From assembly GCF_028640845.1 (NCBI RefSeq), contig NC_080546.1, forward strand, positions 19,439,020 to 19,503,019: a DNA stretch of 64,000 nucleotides. The letters run 5' to 3'. This document shows, in pieces, positions 17,906 to 27,417 of this stretch (the first letter of the stretch is position 1; each line of letters opens with the position of its first letter). This DNA comes from Ahaetulla prasina. Taxonomy: Eukaryota; Chordata; Lepidosauria; Squamata; Colubridae. The position numbers and the translations under genes are program-made. The notes under the pieces were generated by a model. The model searched no databases, had not been told where the DNA came from, and saw only the letters and a list, made by a program, of their open reading frames with translations.

Positions 17906-19915
17906 CTATCTCTCTACGTAGTCACGCAGGTAGACAGGGCGTCTCCTAACTCTTTCTGACCTGCGCAGTTCATTTTCTGGGAGAGAGTCGAGCTGGTCGG
18001 AGGGACTGTTTGTTCCTCCCCGCTCCTCCTCTAGGCCGTCCGGCTCTGGATTATTGGCTGAATCGTTCCTGTTGCCTTCAGGAGGAACCGGTTGGCATCG
18101 CTGGACTTCATCGGAATCAGATAAGTCCTCCACTCGCCTCGGGTTTGAGTCAGCTGCAGATTCAAACAATTGGTAGTCAGGGCCTGGTTGTTTGGTTTCT
18201 AATTTGTTTGGTATACGTTTTCTTAGCTGGTCTATGTGGCGTTTCCATACCCGGCCGTCCTCCATGTCTACTACGTATGATTTGGGTCCGGTTATGCCCA
18301 AAATTTCCCCTTTTAACCATGTTGGGCCCTCGCTATAGTTGTGTGCCCATACTAGGTCACCCACTGTCATTTCCCTGGTTTTTCCTTGAATACCCTTGTA
18401 CCCGTCTGGGGTATAAGTTGGGTTTAGTCGGTCTAGCGGGCACCTAAGTTTCCTGCCCATTAAAAGTTCTGCTGGGCTGCGGCCAGTTGTTACACAAGGG
18501 GTCCTATGTTGGACGGCCAGGAAAGTGTCTATTTTCGTTTGCCAGTCGCCTGGGCTTATCCTAGATAGCGCTTCCTTGGTGCTCCAAACGAAACATTCTG
18601 CAAGTCCGTTCGTCGCCGGGTGGAAAGGCGCCGAGAGGACATGTCTGATACCCTCTACCGCTAGATACCCCTCAAACTGATTTGCCGTGAATTGCGGGCC
18701 ATTGTCAGAGACTAGGATGTCGGGCAGGCCGTGTGTTACGAATAGATGCCTTAGGACTGTGATTACTGCTTCGGCCGTTGTGCTTTTCATGAGGATGATT
18801 TCTAACCATTTTGAGTAGGCATCTACCACAATTAAAAAGGTCTGCCCATGGAACGGCCCCGCAAAATCTATGTGAATCCTGGACCAAGGCCCCTGGGGTT
18901 TCTCCCACTCTCTAACTGGGGCTGTAGGGGGTAACGACCTCGATTCTTGGCAGGATTGGCATTTCCCTACCCTGTCGCTGATGTCCTTATTCATTAAGGG
19001 CCACCATACATAACTCCTCGCTAAACTCTTCATCCGCACAATCCCTGGGTGGCCCTCATGCAACAGTTCCAACACATTTTCGCATAATTTTTCTGGGATA
19101 ACTACCCTATCCCCCCATAACAGACACCCCCCTTGAACAGACAGTTCTGATTGTTTCTTCGCAAAGTCTTTGAAACGCTCGCCCGGCGCAGCGGGCCAAC
19201 CCCTTTGCACCCAACCGATCACAGTCCGAATGGTAATGTCTCTATATGATGCCCTAGCCACCTGTTTGGATGTGACTGGGCCAGAGTCCAAAGTGTCAAT
19301 TAGTAAGACGGGTGTCCCCGGGGTGGGGTCCTCAATTGTCTCTGGTAGAGGGCATCTGCTCAGAGCATCCGCATGCCCTAAGTCTTTTCCTGGGCGGTAG
19401 AGCAATTTGTAGGAGTATGCTGCTAGGAAAATAGTCCATCGGGTCAGCCTGGGAGAAAGTGCCACGGGTGTTGGGCGGTCACCCACTAAGAGTCCTAGAA
19501 GGGGTCTGTGGTCCGTGACTATCTCGAAATCTCGCCCAAACAAGTATTCGTGGAATTTCTTAACCCCGGAGACTATGACCAACGCTTCCCTATCTAGCTG
19601 GCTGTAGTTCCTTTCCGCAGAGGACATCGTCCGGGAATAATATGCTATAGGGGCTTCTGTTCCATTCGGTAACCTATGGCTGAGCACCGCCCCCACCCCA
19701 TATGGTGAAGCATCGCAAACTAGCACTAGTGGCAACGTGCCATTGTACTGGATGAGGAGGCTATTGCTGGACAAAAGGTTTTTTACCCCCTCAAATGCCC
19801 TAGCCTTTTCTCTGCCCCAGGACCACACAGCTTTCTTTGCTAGCAACTTATGTAGCGGTTCGGCTACTGTTGCTTTATTCTTCAAGAATACCGCATAGAA
19901 ATTAACAAGCCCCAA
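17906..19915 (-). CDS. pol: G1 pol: RNase H and integrase
   Basis: 669 codons continuing pol after the frameshift near 19940. Start: the ATG at 19915 is internal to RT (GLVNFYAVFL) and is not a real start. RNase H: LVCDASPYGVGAVL near residue 66, DREAL near 109, VTDHRPL near 133, HADALSR near 181. Integrase: an HHCC zinc-binding region (HEGHPG near 286, CQSC at 319-322), then the catalytic triad D350, D404, E440 with the expected 35-residue spacing, and a GPY/F-like module near 536-547. Zinc region, triad and GPY module look intact. The C-terminus is a low-complexity acidic/basic tail ending RRPVYLRDYVER. Its role is removing the RNA template and integrating the cDNA. Confidence 0.9.
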   Translation of the reverse strand: MGLVNFYAVFLKNKATVAEPLHKLLAKKAVWSWGREKARAFEGVKNLLSSNSLLIQYNGTLPLVLVCDASPYGVGAVLSHRLPNGTEAPIAYYSRTMSSAERNYSQLDREALVIVSGVKKFHEYLFGRDFEIVTDHRPLLGLLVGDRPTPVALSPRLTRWTIFLAAYSYKLLYRPGKDLGHADALSRCPLPETIEDPTPGTPVLLIDTLDSGPVTSKQVARASYRDITIRTVIGWVQRGWPAAPGERFKDFAKKQSELSVQGGCLLWGDRVVIPEKLCENVLELLHEGHPGIVRMKSLARSYVWWPLMNKDISDRVGKCQSCQESRSLPPTAPVREWEKPQGPWSRIHIDFAGPFHGQTFLIVVDAYSKWLEIILMKSTTAEAVITVLRHLFVTHGLPDILVSDNGPQFTANQFEGYLAVEGIRHVLSAPFHPATNGLAECFVWSTKEALSRISPGDWQTKIDTFLAVQHRTPCVTTGRSPAELLMGRKLRCPLDRLNPTYTPDGYKGIQGKTREMTVGDLVWAHNYSEGPTWLKGEILGITGPKSYVVDMEDGRVWKRHIDQLRKRIPNKLETKQPGPDYQLFESAADSNPRRVEDLSDSDEVQRCQPVPPEGNRNDSANNPEPDGLEEERGGTNSPSDQLDSLPENELRRSERVRRRPVYLRDYVER

Positions 19916-21975
19916 GAATGCCTGTAATTCTGTTTTATTTTTGGGGCTGGGGCCTTTCTAATGGCCCGTACCTTGCTCTCCGTGGGTGGATCCTTCCTGT
20001 CTATTCGGTATCCTAGGAATTCTACAGATTTCACCCCAATGTGGCATTTGTTGAGCTTAACTTTAAGCCCAGCAGACCTAAAAATGCCCAATACCTTCCT
20101 TAGTTTTACCCCGAGTTCCTCTAAGTTTTCAGCTGATACCAATACATTGTCGAAGTATGGTACCACTCCTGGTAGGCCCTGTAATAATCGCTCCATTAGG
20201 TTCTGGAAGAGCCCTGGGGCCACGCTAACTCCGAACTGGAGTCGCGTACATTTGAAAGCCCCACGGTGCGTGACGATTGTCTGCGCCTCAGCTGTGCTGC
20301 TATCTACAGGTAGCTGCTGGTAGGCTTGGGCCAAATCGAGTTTGGCGAAGACCTGCCCTTGCCCTAATGAGTGTAGCAGATGTTGCACCACTGGAACGGG
20401 GTATGCACTTTTCTGCAACGCTTTGTTAAGCGTTGCTTTGTAGTCAGCGCAAATTCGGACCGAACCGTCCGGTTTGACTGGGGTTACTATGGGTGTCTCC
20501 CATTTTGCATGGTCGACGGGGACTAATATTCCCTGGCTTACTAACTTGTCCAATTCTCGGTCAATTTTAGGTTTTAGGGCGAATGGGACCCTCCTAGCCT
20601 TTAACCGGATAGGGGCGACTTGGGGGTCGAGGTTGAAAGAAATAGGGGTCCCCACATACTTGCCCAGGCAATTCTTGAATACATCCTCGAACTCCTTCAG
20701 TAGTTCGTCTCTGAGGATGACGTCGCTCCTGTGGACCCCGGTCACTCTCATACCCAAAGCGCGGAACCAGTCCAACCCTAGCAAACTCGGTAGAGTTCCG
20801 TTTACTATGGTGATCGGCAGGGTCTTTGTGAATTGTCCATATTTGACTTGGACGGCTGTAGCTCCTTGAACAGGGATCCGCTTCCCCTGGTAGTCCTGCA
20901 CCCTCAGCTTCTGGGTTTGTAGCTGACGTTTAGCGATCGCTGGCAAGTCTCTCACGATGGTGTCCCAGGACATAATTGTGATTGATGACCCAGTGTCTAC
21001 TTCCATGGGACACGGCACCCCTTCAATGTATACTTGGGTAAATATCTTCTTCTCTAGTCGTGTCGATGCGTGGCCCACTCTCACAGTGGTCTGGTTTAAC
21101 TTCGCGCCCTTTTTAAATGGACCAATCCCTGGCCGCTTCGCTGCTCCCGCGCTCTGATTGGTCGGTTTGAATTTTTGGTGGGAAGGTTGGGGGGCTCGGC
21201 ATGCTCGAGCTATGTGTCCTTTTTTTTCACACCGCCGACAAACCGCGTCCTTGAATCTGCAGTTTTGCCGTTGGTGTTGCCCCCCACAACTCACACATTT
21301 GTCCTGGTCACCTCTCTCCAGCCTCCCGGTGTGGAACACCTCTTCCTCTTCCTCACCTTCCAATTCGGCCTGGACTTCCTCGCGGTGGACCGGTGTAGTC
21401 TTTGTCCCGGCACCCTGCGCGTTTGGCTTTTGCAAGGTCTCCGCCGCCTTGGTGGACATTTCATGAGCTCTGGTTTCGTCCAGGGCTATCGCTAGAGTCA
21501 GGTTGCTTTTAGACAGCAGCCACCTTTGTAGTCTGATGTCTCTGACCCCACAAATGAGCTGTTCGAGTAAAGAGTCCTCCAAATCTCTGTACTCGCAGTG
21601 GTTTGCGGCTTTCCTCAATGCGGCCATGTACACACTTATTGATTCGCCTTCTCGCTGTACCCGTTGCCTCAATTCGAACCGTTGGACGAACTTTGAGGGT
21701 ACCGGTGCGTAGTGCGCTCGAAGTGTTGTTTGTAGTGTCTGCCACGGTACCGATTGTACCGGCGTTGGTTCTGAGAGTGACTCCGCCGTATCGAAGACCT
21801 CTGGACCGCAGTGGCTCAGGAAGTATGCTCGCTTCCGATTGTCCGAGACTCCCTGTAGTTCGTTCGCTTCGAGGAAACACTCGAAACGAGCCATGTACGA
21901 CCCCCATTTTTCCTTGGCTGGGTCGAATGGCGCTGGCGGCGTGTAGCTGGACATCGCTATTTTCCGCCTTCGCAA
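19882..21975 (-). CDS. gag-pol: G1 gag-protease-reverse transcriptase
   Basis: 697 codons; gag and pol share one frame. The probable start is the ATG at 21954 (MSSYTPPAPFDP), since the G2 copy begins there, not the upstream ATG at 21975. Domains: gag capsid-like region about 8-200, two zinc knuckles near 227-260 (CVSC...C and CRRCEKKGHIARAC), aspartic protease VDTGSS near 326-331, reverse transcriptase from about 445 with RICADYK, KLDLAQAY and FGVSVAPGLFQ. The active-site box reads YFDN instead of YFDD, so a catalytic aspartate is replaced by asparagine (codon AAT). One codon is missing relative to G2 near 19995 and a 1-nt shift near 19940 ends the frame at 19882. The product would be a truncated, probably inactive polyprotein. 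Confidence 0.9.
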   Translation of the reverse strand: MRRRKIAMSSYTPPAPFDPAKEKWGSYMARFECFLEANELQGVSDNRKRAYFLSHCGPEVFDTAESLSEPTPVQSVPWQTLQTTLRAHYAPVPSKFVQRFELRQRVQREGESISVYMAALRKAANHCEYRDLEDSLLEQLICGVRDIRLQRWLLSKSNLTLAIALDETRAHEMSTKAAETLQKPNAQGAGTKTTPVHREEVQAELEGEEEEEVFHTGRLERGDQDKCVSCGGQHQRQNCRFKDAVCRRCEKKGHIARACRAPQPSHQKFKPTNQSAGAAKRPGIGPFKKGAKLNQTTVRVGHASTRLEKKIFTQVYIEGVPCPMEVDTGSSITIMSWDTIVRDLPAIAKRQLQTQKLRVQDYQGKRIPVQGATAVQVKYGQFTKTLPITIVNGTLPSLLGLDWFRALGMRVTGVHRSDVILRDELLKEFEDVFKNCLGKYVGTPISFNLDPQVAPIRLKARRVPFALKPKIDRELDKLVSQGILVPVDHAKWETPIVTPVKPDGSVRICADYKATLNKALQKSAYPVPVVQHLLHSLGQGQVFAKLDLAQAYQQLPVDSSTAEAQTIVTHRGAFKCTRLQFGVSVAPGLFQNLMERLLQGLPGVVPYFDNVLVSAENLEELGVKLRKVLGIFRSAGLKVKLNKCHIGVKSVEFLGYRIDRKDPPTESKVRAIRKAPAPKIKQNYRHSWGLLISMRYS

Positions 21976-22037
21976 ACTGGCTGGGTTAAGGAATTCCTGG
22001 TTCCTTCAGCTCTTTCTTTTGATCTTACTGCCTCAAT

Positions 22038-22055
22038 ATCCCACCTTCGTCGCCA
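22038..22055 (-). other. G1 primer-binding site
   Basis: TGGCGACGAAGGTGGGAT on the minus strand, one base after the 5' LTR. It resembles the complement of a tRNA-Ser(GCU) 3' end (acceptor ...CCTCGTCGCCA as I recall it) with a mismatch. The G2 site fits better. Confidence 0.6.
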
Positions 22056-22056
22056 A

Positions 22057-22244
22057 TGTTAGGTTCGGGCAATGAAGAGGCAGGAGACCAATGAGTGGCA
22101 ACAGCTCTTTAGTTTATTGTGACCCAGGAAAAGACAACCGGCAAAAACCCCTCTTTAAATACTCTTTTGGCTGAGGCTTCAACCAATCAGCAACGTACAA
22201 TTTTCCCGCCCAAAATTCCCTCTCGAAGTTCAAAATACATTACA
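22057..22244 (-). mobile_element. G1 5' LTR
   Basis: 188 bp. It differs from the 3' LTR at about three positions (ACCAATGAG, CAGGAAAAG, CGTACAATT). It carries the same TATA-like and AATAAAC signals. Confidence 0.9.
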
Positions 22245-23139
22245 ATTTAGATTGTAGCTAAATGCTTCTTTTTGCCCTTCAGTTTGTCATCTTTTCGTTC
22301 CATGTTGTCACTCTCCCTCTTCTTTCTCTTTCATTCTCTCTTCTCCCCCTCTCCTCTCCTACTCAACAGTATAAATCTACTTTTTCAGCATAATAAAATC
22401 ACGTGATAATTGATTTATTAGTCTTCAAAATGCCTCAGAACTTTGAATTATTTTTGTTGCAATAAACTCATACCGCTATTTTCCTGGGAACGGCCACTTT
22501 GTAGTTTATTTATGGACATTATCTAAGAATTTCTATTCTCTTTGTGCTTCACAGTATCTGCCTTTACCATTCCATGTTTTTTTTTCTTCTCTTCCTTCCA
22601 TCTTAAAAGAAAACACTTGACTATAAAATGCTTCTTTCTCAGAACCTTGCTACCTACATCAGATGAGTTAGTTTTTTTATAAGCATGTTGATAATAAAAG
22701 TAAAATTAGTACAATTTAAAGTGCCCCAATATTTCCCCCCCCCTGCAAAACACTAACTTGTTTAATTCTTTGGAAAATTTAAAAATACTTATTATTATAC
22801 CCTTATAATCTATTATTATACCATTCCTTTAAAAAAAATAAACAAAATTGTTCCTTTAAACTTCACAGCCAACTTTCACTATCTAAATTTTCTCTCGGGT
22901 TAACTCTGAATAGAGTATTCATGATCACAGCAGTCAAAATGGCACAGAGATGTGGTTTTCTATGGAAAGACAGGGTCAGCCATAAAGAGAGAGTGGCTTT
23001 TAATTTGAAAGTCCTTTTTAATGCCTTTTGTACGACCTCTTGTCGCTTTTCTACTTCCATGCTTTGCTGTTAAATTTTTAATTTGTTTTATTCCTTTATC
23101 TTGTTTCTTTTACCTTTGTCCAACAACTTGAATAGATTT
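22245..23139. other. unrecognised AT-rich sequence
   Basis: No ORF or repeat family seen apart from simple A/T runs. Confidence 0.45.
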
Positions 23140-23352
23140 TCTTGTTCAGTAACGGTAAAAGAATTGGAAGGGACTTTGGCGTGCACATGCTCACACATTT
23201 CTGACAAATGACTGTCCAGTCTCTTCTTAAATGCCTTCGGTGATGGAGCACTCACAACTTCTGGAGACAAGCCATTCCACTTGTTCATTGTTCTTACTGT
23301 TAAGAATTTTCTCTTTAGTTCTAGGTTGCTTCTCTCCTTGATTAGTTCAAGC
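23140..23352 (-). mobile_element. CR1-type LINE 3' fragment
   Basis: GAAGGGACTTTGG, ACAAATGACTGTCCAGTCTC and TCTAGGTTGCTTCTCTCCTT are the CR1 3' region in reverse. The minus-strand reading at 23088-23435 retains LKRKFLTVRTMNKWNGLSPE wording. Confidence 0.65.
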
Positions 23353-23726
23353 TTGCCTTGGTAAGCTTCAAAAATTTTAGCAAGGGGTTCTCTGCCTGGT
23401 TGCTGGGTGGGCCTGGCCATGGTGGGCATGGCCATGGTGCGGGGGGGGGGATTTTTGCCCTCCCCAGCTCCAGAGGCTTTTCTTGAGCCTCCAGGAGGAC
23501 AAAAACAGCCTCCCTAAGCTCTGGAGGCCCGAAACGGCACCATTTCCAGCCTTCCCAAACATCCAGTAGGCACGTTTTTCACCCTCCTCAAGCCTCCATG
23601 TGCACCCTGCACTTACCTGCATCCAAAATGGGCCGTGTGGGTACTCTTGGGAGGGGCGGGGTGGGTGGGGCCAGCCAGGAGTGGGATTTAGGGGTTCTCC
23701 AAATTGCACAGAATCTTAGCTAGAGG

Positions 23727-23802
23727 TTCTCCCGAATTTCAGCTAACCCCCAGCAGCCCACCCCTGGCTGCTGGGGGTTCGCAGGAATTCGGGAGAAATT
23801 TT
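23727..23802. repeat. imperfect 32-bp-arm hairpin
   Basis: TTCTCCCGAATTTCAGC...CCCAGCAGCC folds on GGCTGCTGGG...GAATTCGGGAGAA around a CACCCCT loop, with about four mismatches. It sits at the end of a GC-rich stretch (23390-23720) that resembles hAT-MITE filler. Confidence 0.7.
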
Positions 23803-24238
23803 CATGTTCAGATCAAAATCTTTCCCTCTTGGAGCATTCAGGTTTGTTTCTAAAACAAAGAATAAGCTCGGTGGCCTGTTGAAACAAATGCATGTATTTC
23901 TAATCTATACTATTGAAGGTAACTGTCTTCTTTCTCCATCACAGATTTCATCCTAATTAGCAAGTATCCTCCTGGAACCTTTAAGAATGAAGTGCAACAA
24001 AATGTACTTGAAGAGAAATGTCATATAGAGGAGGGTCAGAAGTTATTCTCTTTCTCCCCAAAGGAAAGGACTATAACCACAGGGCTAAATTTATAATGAA
24101 ATAGCTTTAGATGAAAGTCAAGAGAGGGCCAGATGAAGTGGTGTGTTTTCCTTCATTGAAGATCTTCAAATAGAAGATGGTTTGTCATCTATTAGAGATC
24201 TCGCATTGAGCAAGGATTTGGATCAGATAGTTTCTAAG

Positions 24239-24847
24239 TGTTGTGGTCCACCAGCAGCCTGCGGAGTTGGCACTGGAGTCGGACAGTGATGAGGCTGAGG
24301 AAGAGTGTGGGCCAGTCCTGGAGGCTGGGGAAGGCCCGGATAAGGGATCTACATCGGAGGCTAAGGTGGGGCCAGGGCCACCGGGGAGTGAAATGTGGAC
24401 TCCAGAGCCTCTAGAGACTGACAGTAGTGAGGCAGAGGAACAGGAGGAGCCTGTTCCTAACGCACTCATGAAAAGAGCTGCCAGAAGGCAAGAGCACCTC
24501 AAGCAAAGAGAATGACTCAGGAGTCGGGCCAAGAGATGATTGGCCCCTCCCATAAGGCTTAAAAGACCAGTAAAGGCATTTGGGCGCTTTGCCGGAAAAC
24601 AACGTTGATAGCTTGTTGCATTTGTTTTGTATCACTGTCTTCTGAACTTTTGCCAAGAAAGGCCTTTGGCAGTTTGCCTAATTGGACCAAGATTGGTGAT
24701 AGGACTAAAGAATTGTGTTGGGAGAAATTTGCTTTAATTTAGTTGAACTACGCTGAGAATGAAGTAATTCTCAGCTGTTCGAATGAAGTTTGCTTGCTTT
24801 TACACTGTCTGAGTTTCCTACTACCTACTTGGGCCTGGGTCAAAACA
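24239..24847 (+). mobile_element. solo LTR with U3 open frame
   Basis: 609 bp from TGTTGTGGTCCACC to GGGTCAAAACA. CTAAG is duplicated exactly (24234-24238 and 24848-24852), as for Gypsy-type elements. A TATA-like CTTAAAAG is near 24559. U3 holds an open frame of 90 codons (24243-24515), as in LTR family B. Confidence 0.75.
24243..24515 (+). CDS. acidic ORF within LTR U3
   Basis: 90 codons, strongly acidic (SDSDEAEEE, SSEAEEQEE), ending in a basic stretch MKRAARRQEHLKQRE. The frame stays open to the LTR start, so this may be the C-terminal end of a polyprotein that overlapped the 3' LTR. The position and acidic-then-basic layout match the ORFs in LTR family B (497-1023 and 62950-63537). Function unknown. 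Confidence 0.35.
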   Translation: MVHQQPAELALESDSDEAEEECGPVLEAGEGPDKGSTSEAKVGPGPPGSEMWTPEPLETDSSEAEEQEEPVPNALMKRAARRQEHLKQRE

Positions 24848-24971
24848 CTAAGATCCCTTCCAATTCTATGATATCCATTTTGTTTTCTAAAAACAAAACA
24901 GTGTTGGAGCATTCCAACTCTGGAAGTTTTTAAGAAGAGACCAGAGAACCATTTGTCAGAAATGGTATAGG

Positions 24972-25487
24972 TGTCAGTTTTGGAAACCATTTTTTCTTTT
25001 TAGCTTCCTAACTGCCACATATTGTAGCCTGGGAAATTGGGAGGGTTTCTTTTTGTTGGAGCACTGGAAGATTAGTCATAACAACATTCCTTACTCTGGG
25101 AGTCAAGGACATTTGCCTGCACCTGGATGGGAGTGACTGGGGATTGTCTCCAGTTGAGCCTGAAGGAACTTGTGTGTGTGGAGCAGGGTTGTGAACTTTC
25201 AACTGGGTGGGGAAAACCTGGAAGCTTTCAGATTCGGGTTTTCCCAGATGTGCCAGCATGACATCCAGTGGTGGGATTCAGCCAGTTCGCACCACTTCGA
25301 GAGAACTGGTTGTTAACTTTCTGAGCAGTTTGGCAAACTGGTTGTTGGAAGAAATCATGAGGGCAGAGAAACGGTTGTTAAATTACTTGAATCCCACCAC
25401 TGATGACATCTCTAATAAAATGGAACTTTGAGGAATAGATAGCCTTGGAGTTTTCTTTTGCTGGGGATGTTTTTTGGAACCCTGACA
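24972..25487 (+). mobile_element. solo LTR, family C, copy 2
   Basis: TGTCAGTTTTGG to GGAACCCTGACA, with ATAGG/TTAGG as a 5-bp duplication (one mismatch). AATAAA at about 25414. It contains a hAT MITE at 25266-25402, giving three nested layers with the CR1 target. Confidence 0.75.
25266..25402. mobile_element. hAT-type MITE inside LTR C
   Basis: 137 bp, CAGTGGTGGGATTCAGCC to GAATCCCACCACTG, with an exact 8-bp duplication ATGACATC (25258-25265 and 25403-25410). Confidence 0.85.
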
Positions 25488-25580
25488 TTAGGGTTTCCTG
25501 CCTGCACAGGGGGCTGAATTGGAAGGCCCCTCTCTTAGGTCCCTTCTAACTCTGTTATTCTGCTCTGTTCTGATTTTAGT

Positions 25581-26608
25581 ATATATTTTGCAAAGGCAAA
25601 TGCCATGGCCAGCTCTGAATATGCACATGGTGGGGCAAGTTATGGATTTCCTATGGTTGTGGCTGTATAGGGATTATCCCCAACAATAGTCAGTGTTCAT
25701 GGTATGTAAGGTCAGAACAATTGGAGAAGCATTATCTATGCTTTGTGCCGCAATATTTCAGACAACTGCTACTTGAAGAAAGAGATAGAAAAAAAGTTGG
25801 ACTCCTTGCAGCTATTTTGTAGCTATCTAAATTTTTCCAACTTAGGTACGCTAAAATGCATTTTTCAGAGATACTCTTGCCGTGTGTATTCTTGTTATTG
25901 ATGCAGAATTTCTTTTTGTAGTCGTGTTTATGCAGATGACTTTGAAGGAGAGCTAACATTCCAGGAACAATGCACTCTATTACTTGACATTAAAAAATAA
26001 ATAAAAATCAACAGGCCGAATGATAATATCCTTCTTTGTGAGAGAGCTCTTAAGACTTCGAGCTAAGAGTGAGGTATCCAGGCTCAAATTCACTCTCAGC
26101 CATAGAAATTTACTGGGTGGCTATTTCCTTTATTTCCAAGTCCCCAAATAAGTAGAAAGATTATTAGCTTGATCAGTGGCTAAGAGCAAAGCCATTATGT
26201 GAGCAAACCTAGCAAGTTCTAATTCCACTAGCAGCAATTAATATTTCCTTTATTATAACCAATGATTAGCAGGAGGGAGGTGATTCATATATTTTTTTTG
26301 GTCTTTTTCTGTGCAATCAATTTTATCTGACCCTGCTCTCCATGTTTTGTTCTCTTTCAAAAGGCTGCATTGTCTATTGCCTATTCTTTGGGAATCAGCC
26401 TAAGGGAACTTAATTGGACTTGAGCGTGAGTAGGAAAATGTAGTATAGCATTGTACAATGCCCTCCCACCCCCAGCAATTCCCGAAATATTGCCTAGTAT
26501 TTCTTGATATGGTTTTCAGGGAATGAAAACAAAGGTGAGAAGAAGTGCAGAAGGATGTGAGTGCCAGAGATGGAGAGGTTGGTAGCGTTTCTGTTGCTGC
26601 TGTATTAA
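25581..26608. other. unrecognised sequence
   Basis: No repeat family or credible ORF recognised. Confidence 0.45.
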
Positions 26609-27417
26609 TTACAAGCTGAATACCCGTGCTTCGCTACTTATGACCATTTTTCACACTTATGACCATTGTATATCAAAGTATATCTGGAGAAATGAAGGCT
26701 GATGCTGAGACCCCGCCATGATACTCCCTATCCTGTGGTAGACCTGCCCCTGCACTTTGAATGTTGGCTATTTCCTTCCTTCACCTCTCTGGCTCCAAAA
26801 GACGTCATTTGAAAGCATCTGTTGTACTTCTGGGCAGCAGAAAGACAGTCTTTTCCCTTTAACTGGTGTTACAGTAGAAGGAACAGATTTGTCTGAACTG
26901 AGGAGGTCAGTGTAAGAAGTGAGTTGGGACGGGAACACTATGCAGGAGAAATTCGGTTCACAATCCGTTGGCTCAGTGGTGGTCAGTGATTGGGAATATC
27001 TCTCCTGCCATCGTGAGTTCAGAAGCAGTTCCATAGGTGGAAGGCGTAGACATTTTGGTGAGGTACCGACGTTTAGTACTGTATGGAGCCCCAGACCGCC
27101 CCTGAGTGAAGGAGTGGAACATCTGCCAGTTTGACCTGAGGTAATGGAATGTGAGGCAAGTGGCAGTTGGAACTTTTCAGGTGGGGAGGGGGAGTAGAAC
27201 GTCTGACTCCTTAGCATCAGAGCATGTTAATATACTGTATATGAATATACTGCATATGAAATTGTAATGATCTGATGGTCATTTCAAAAAATCCTTCCTC
27301 AGCAAGCACCTAGAAGCCAAGAGGAACATACGTGCCAAATTTCAGGTTTGTAGGCTTTACCGTTCTGGAGATTTCATGATGAGTGAGTGGATTTCGCTTT
27401 TATATATAGAGAGAGAT
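26609..27417 (+). mobile_element. unclassified interspersed repeat
   Basis: Opens with AAGCTGAATACCCGTGCTTC and closes with TTTACCGTTCTGGAGATTTC, ATGAGTGAGTGGATTTCGC. I recall both ends as the boundaries of a widespread vertebrate repeat. The interior ORFs (26768-27217, minus) show no known domain. A piece of the TA-type MITE (ACTTATGACCATTTTTCACA) is present near 26635. Class uncertain. Confidence 0.35.

Larger units (their letters stand above)
17667..22244 (-). mobile_element. Ty3/Gypsy retrotransposon G1, near full length
   Basis: 4578 bp with two 188-bp LTRs, primer-binding site, gag-pol and polypurine tract in the right order on the minus strand. ATTTA is duplicated exactly at 17662-17666 and 22245-22249. 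The two LTRs differ at about 3 of 188 positions, so insertion is fairly recent. The order RT-RNaseH-integrase defines Ty3/Gypsy. The wording and serine-tRNA-type primer site suggest the Mag-like branch (inference). No env and no chromodomain are seen. Defects: one frameshift and an altered RT active site. Confidence 0.9.
24140..24880 (+). mobile_element. CR1-like LINE 3' end carrying an LTR
   Basis: GAAGATCTTCAAATAGAAGA, TTGTCATCTATTAGAGATC (24163-24203) and, after the LTR, CTAAGATCCCTTCCAATTCTATGAT form the 3' end of an amniote CR1 copy. The LTR at 24239-24847 interrupts it. Confidence 0.55.
24881..25580 (+). mobile_element. CR1 3' fragment interrupted by an LTR
   Basis: CTCTGGAAGTTTTTAAGAAG...AATGGTATAGG leads up to the LTR and TTAGGGTTTCCTGCCTG...GTCCCTTCTAACTCTGTTAT follows it. 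Together they restore the standard CR1 3' UTR order. Confidence 0.7.

Noticed and set aside
15971..22244. Three LTRs read as two tandem Gypsy elements sharing an LTR
   Set aside because: The leftmost LTR shares both host flank and pol sequence with the middle one, so it is a duplicated block around the L1-like insert. The ATTTA duplication pairs only the middle and right LTRs.
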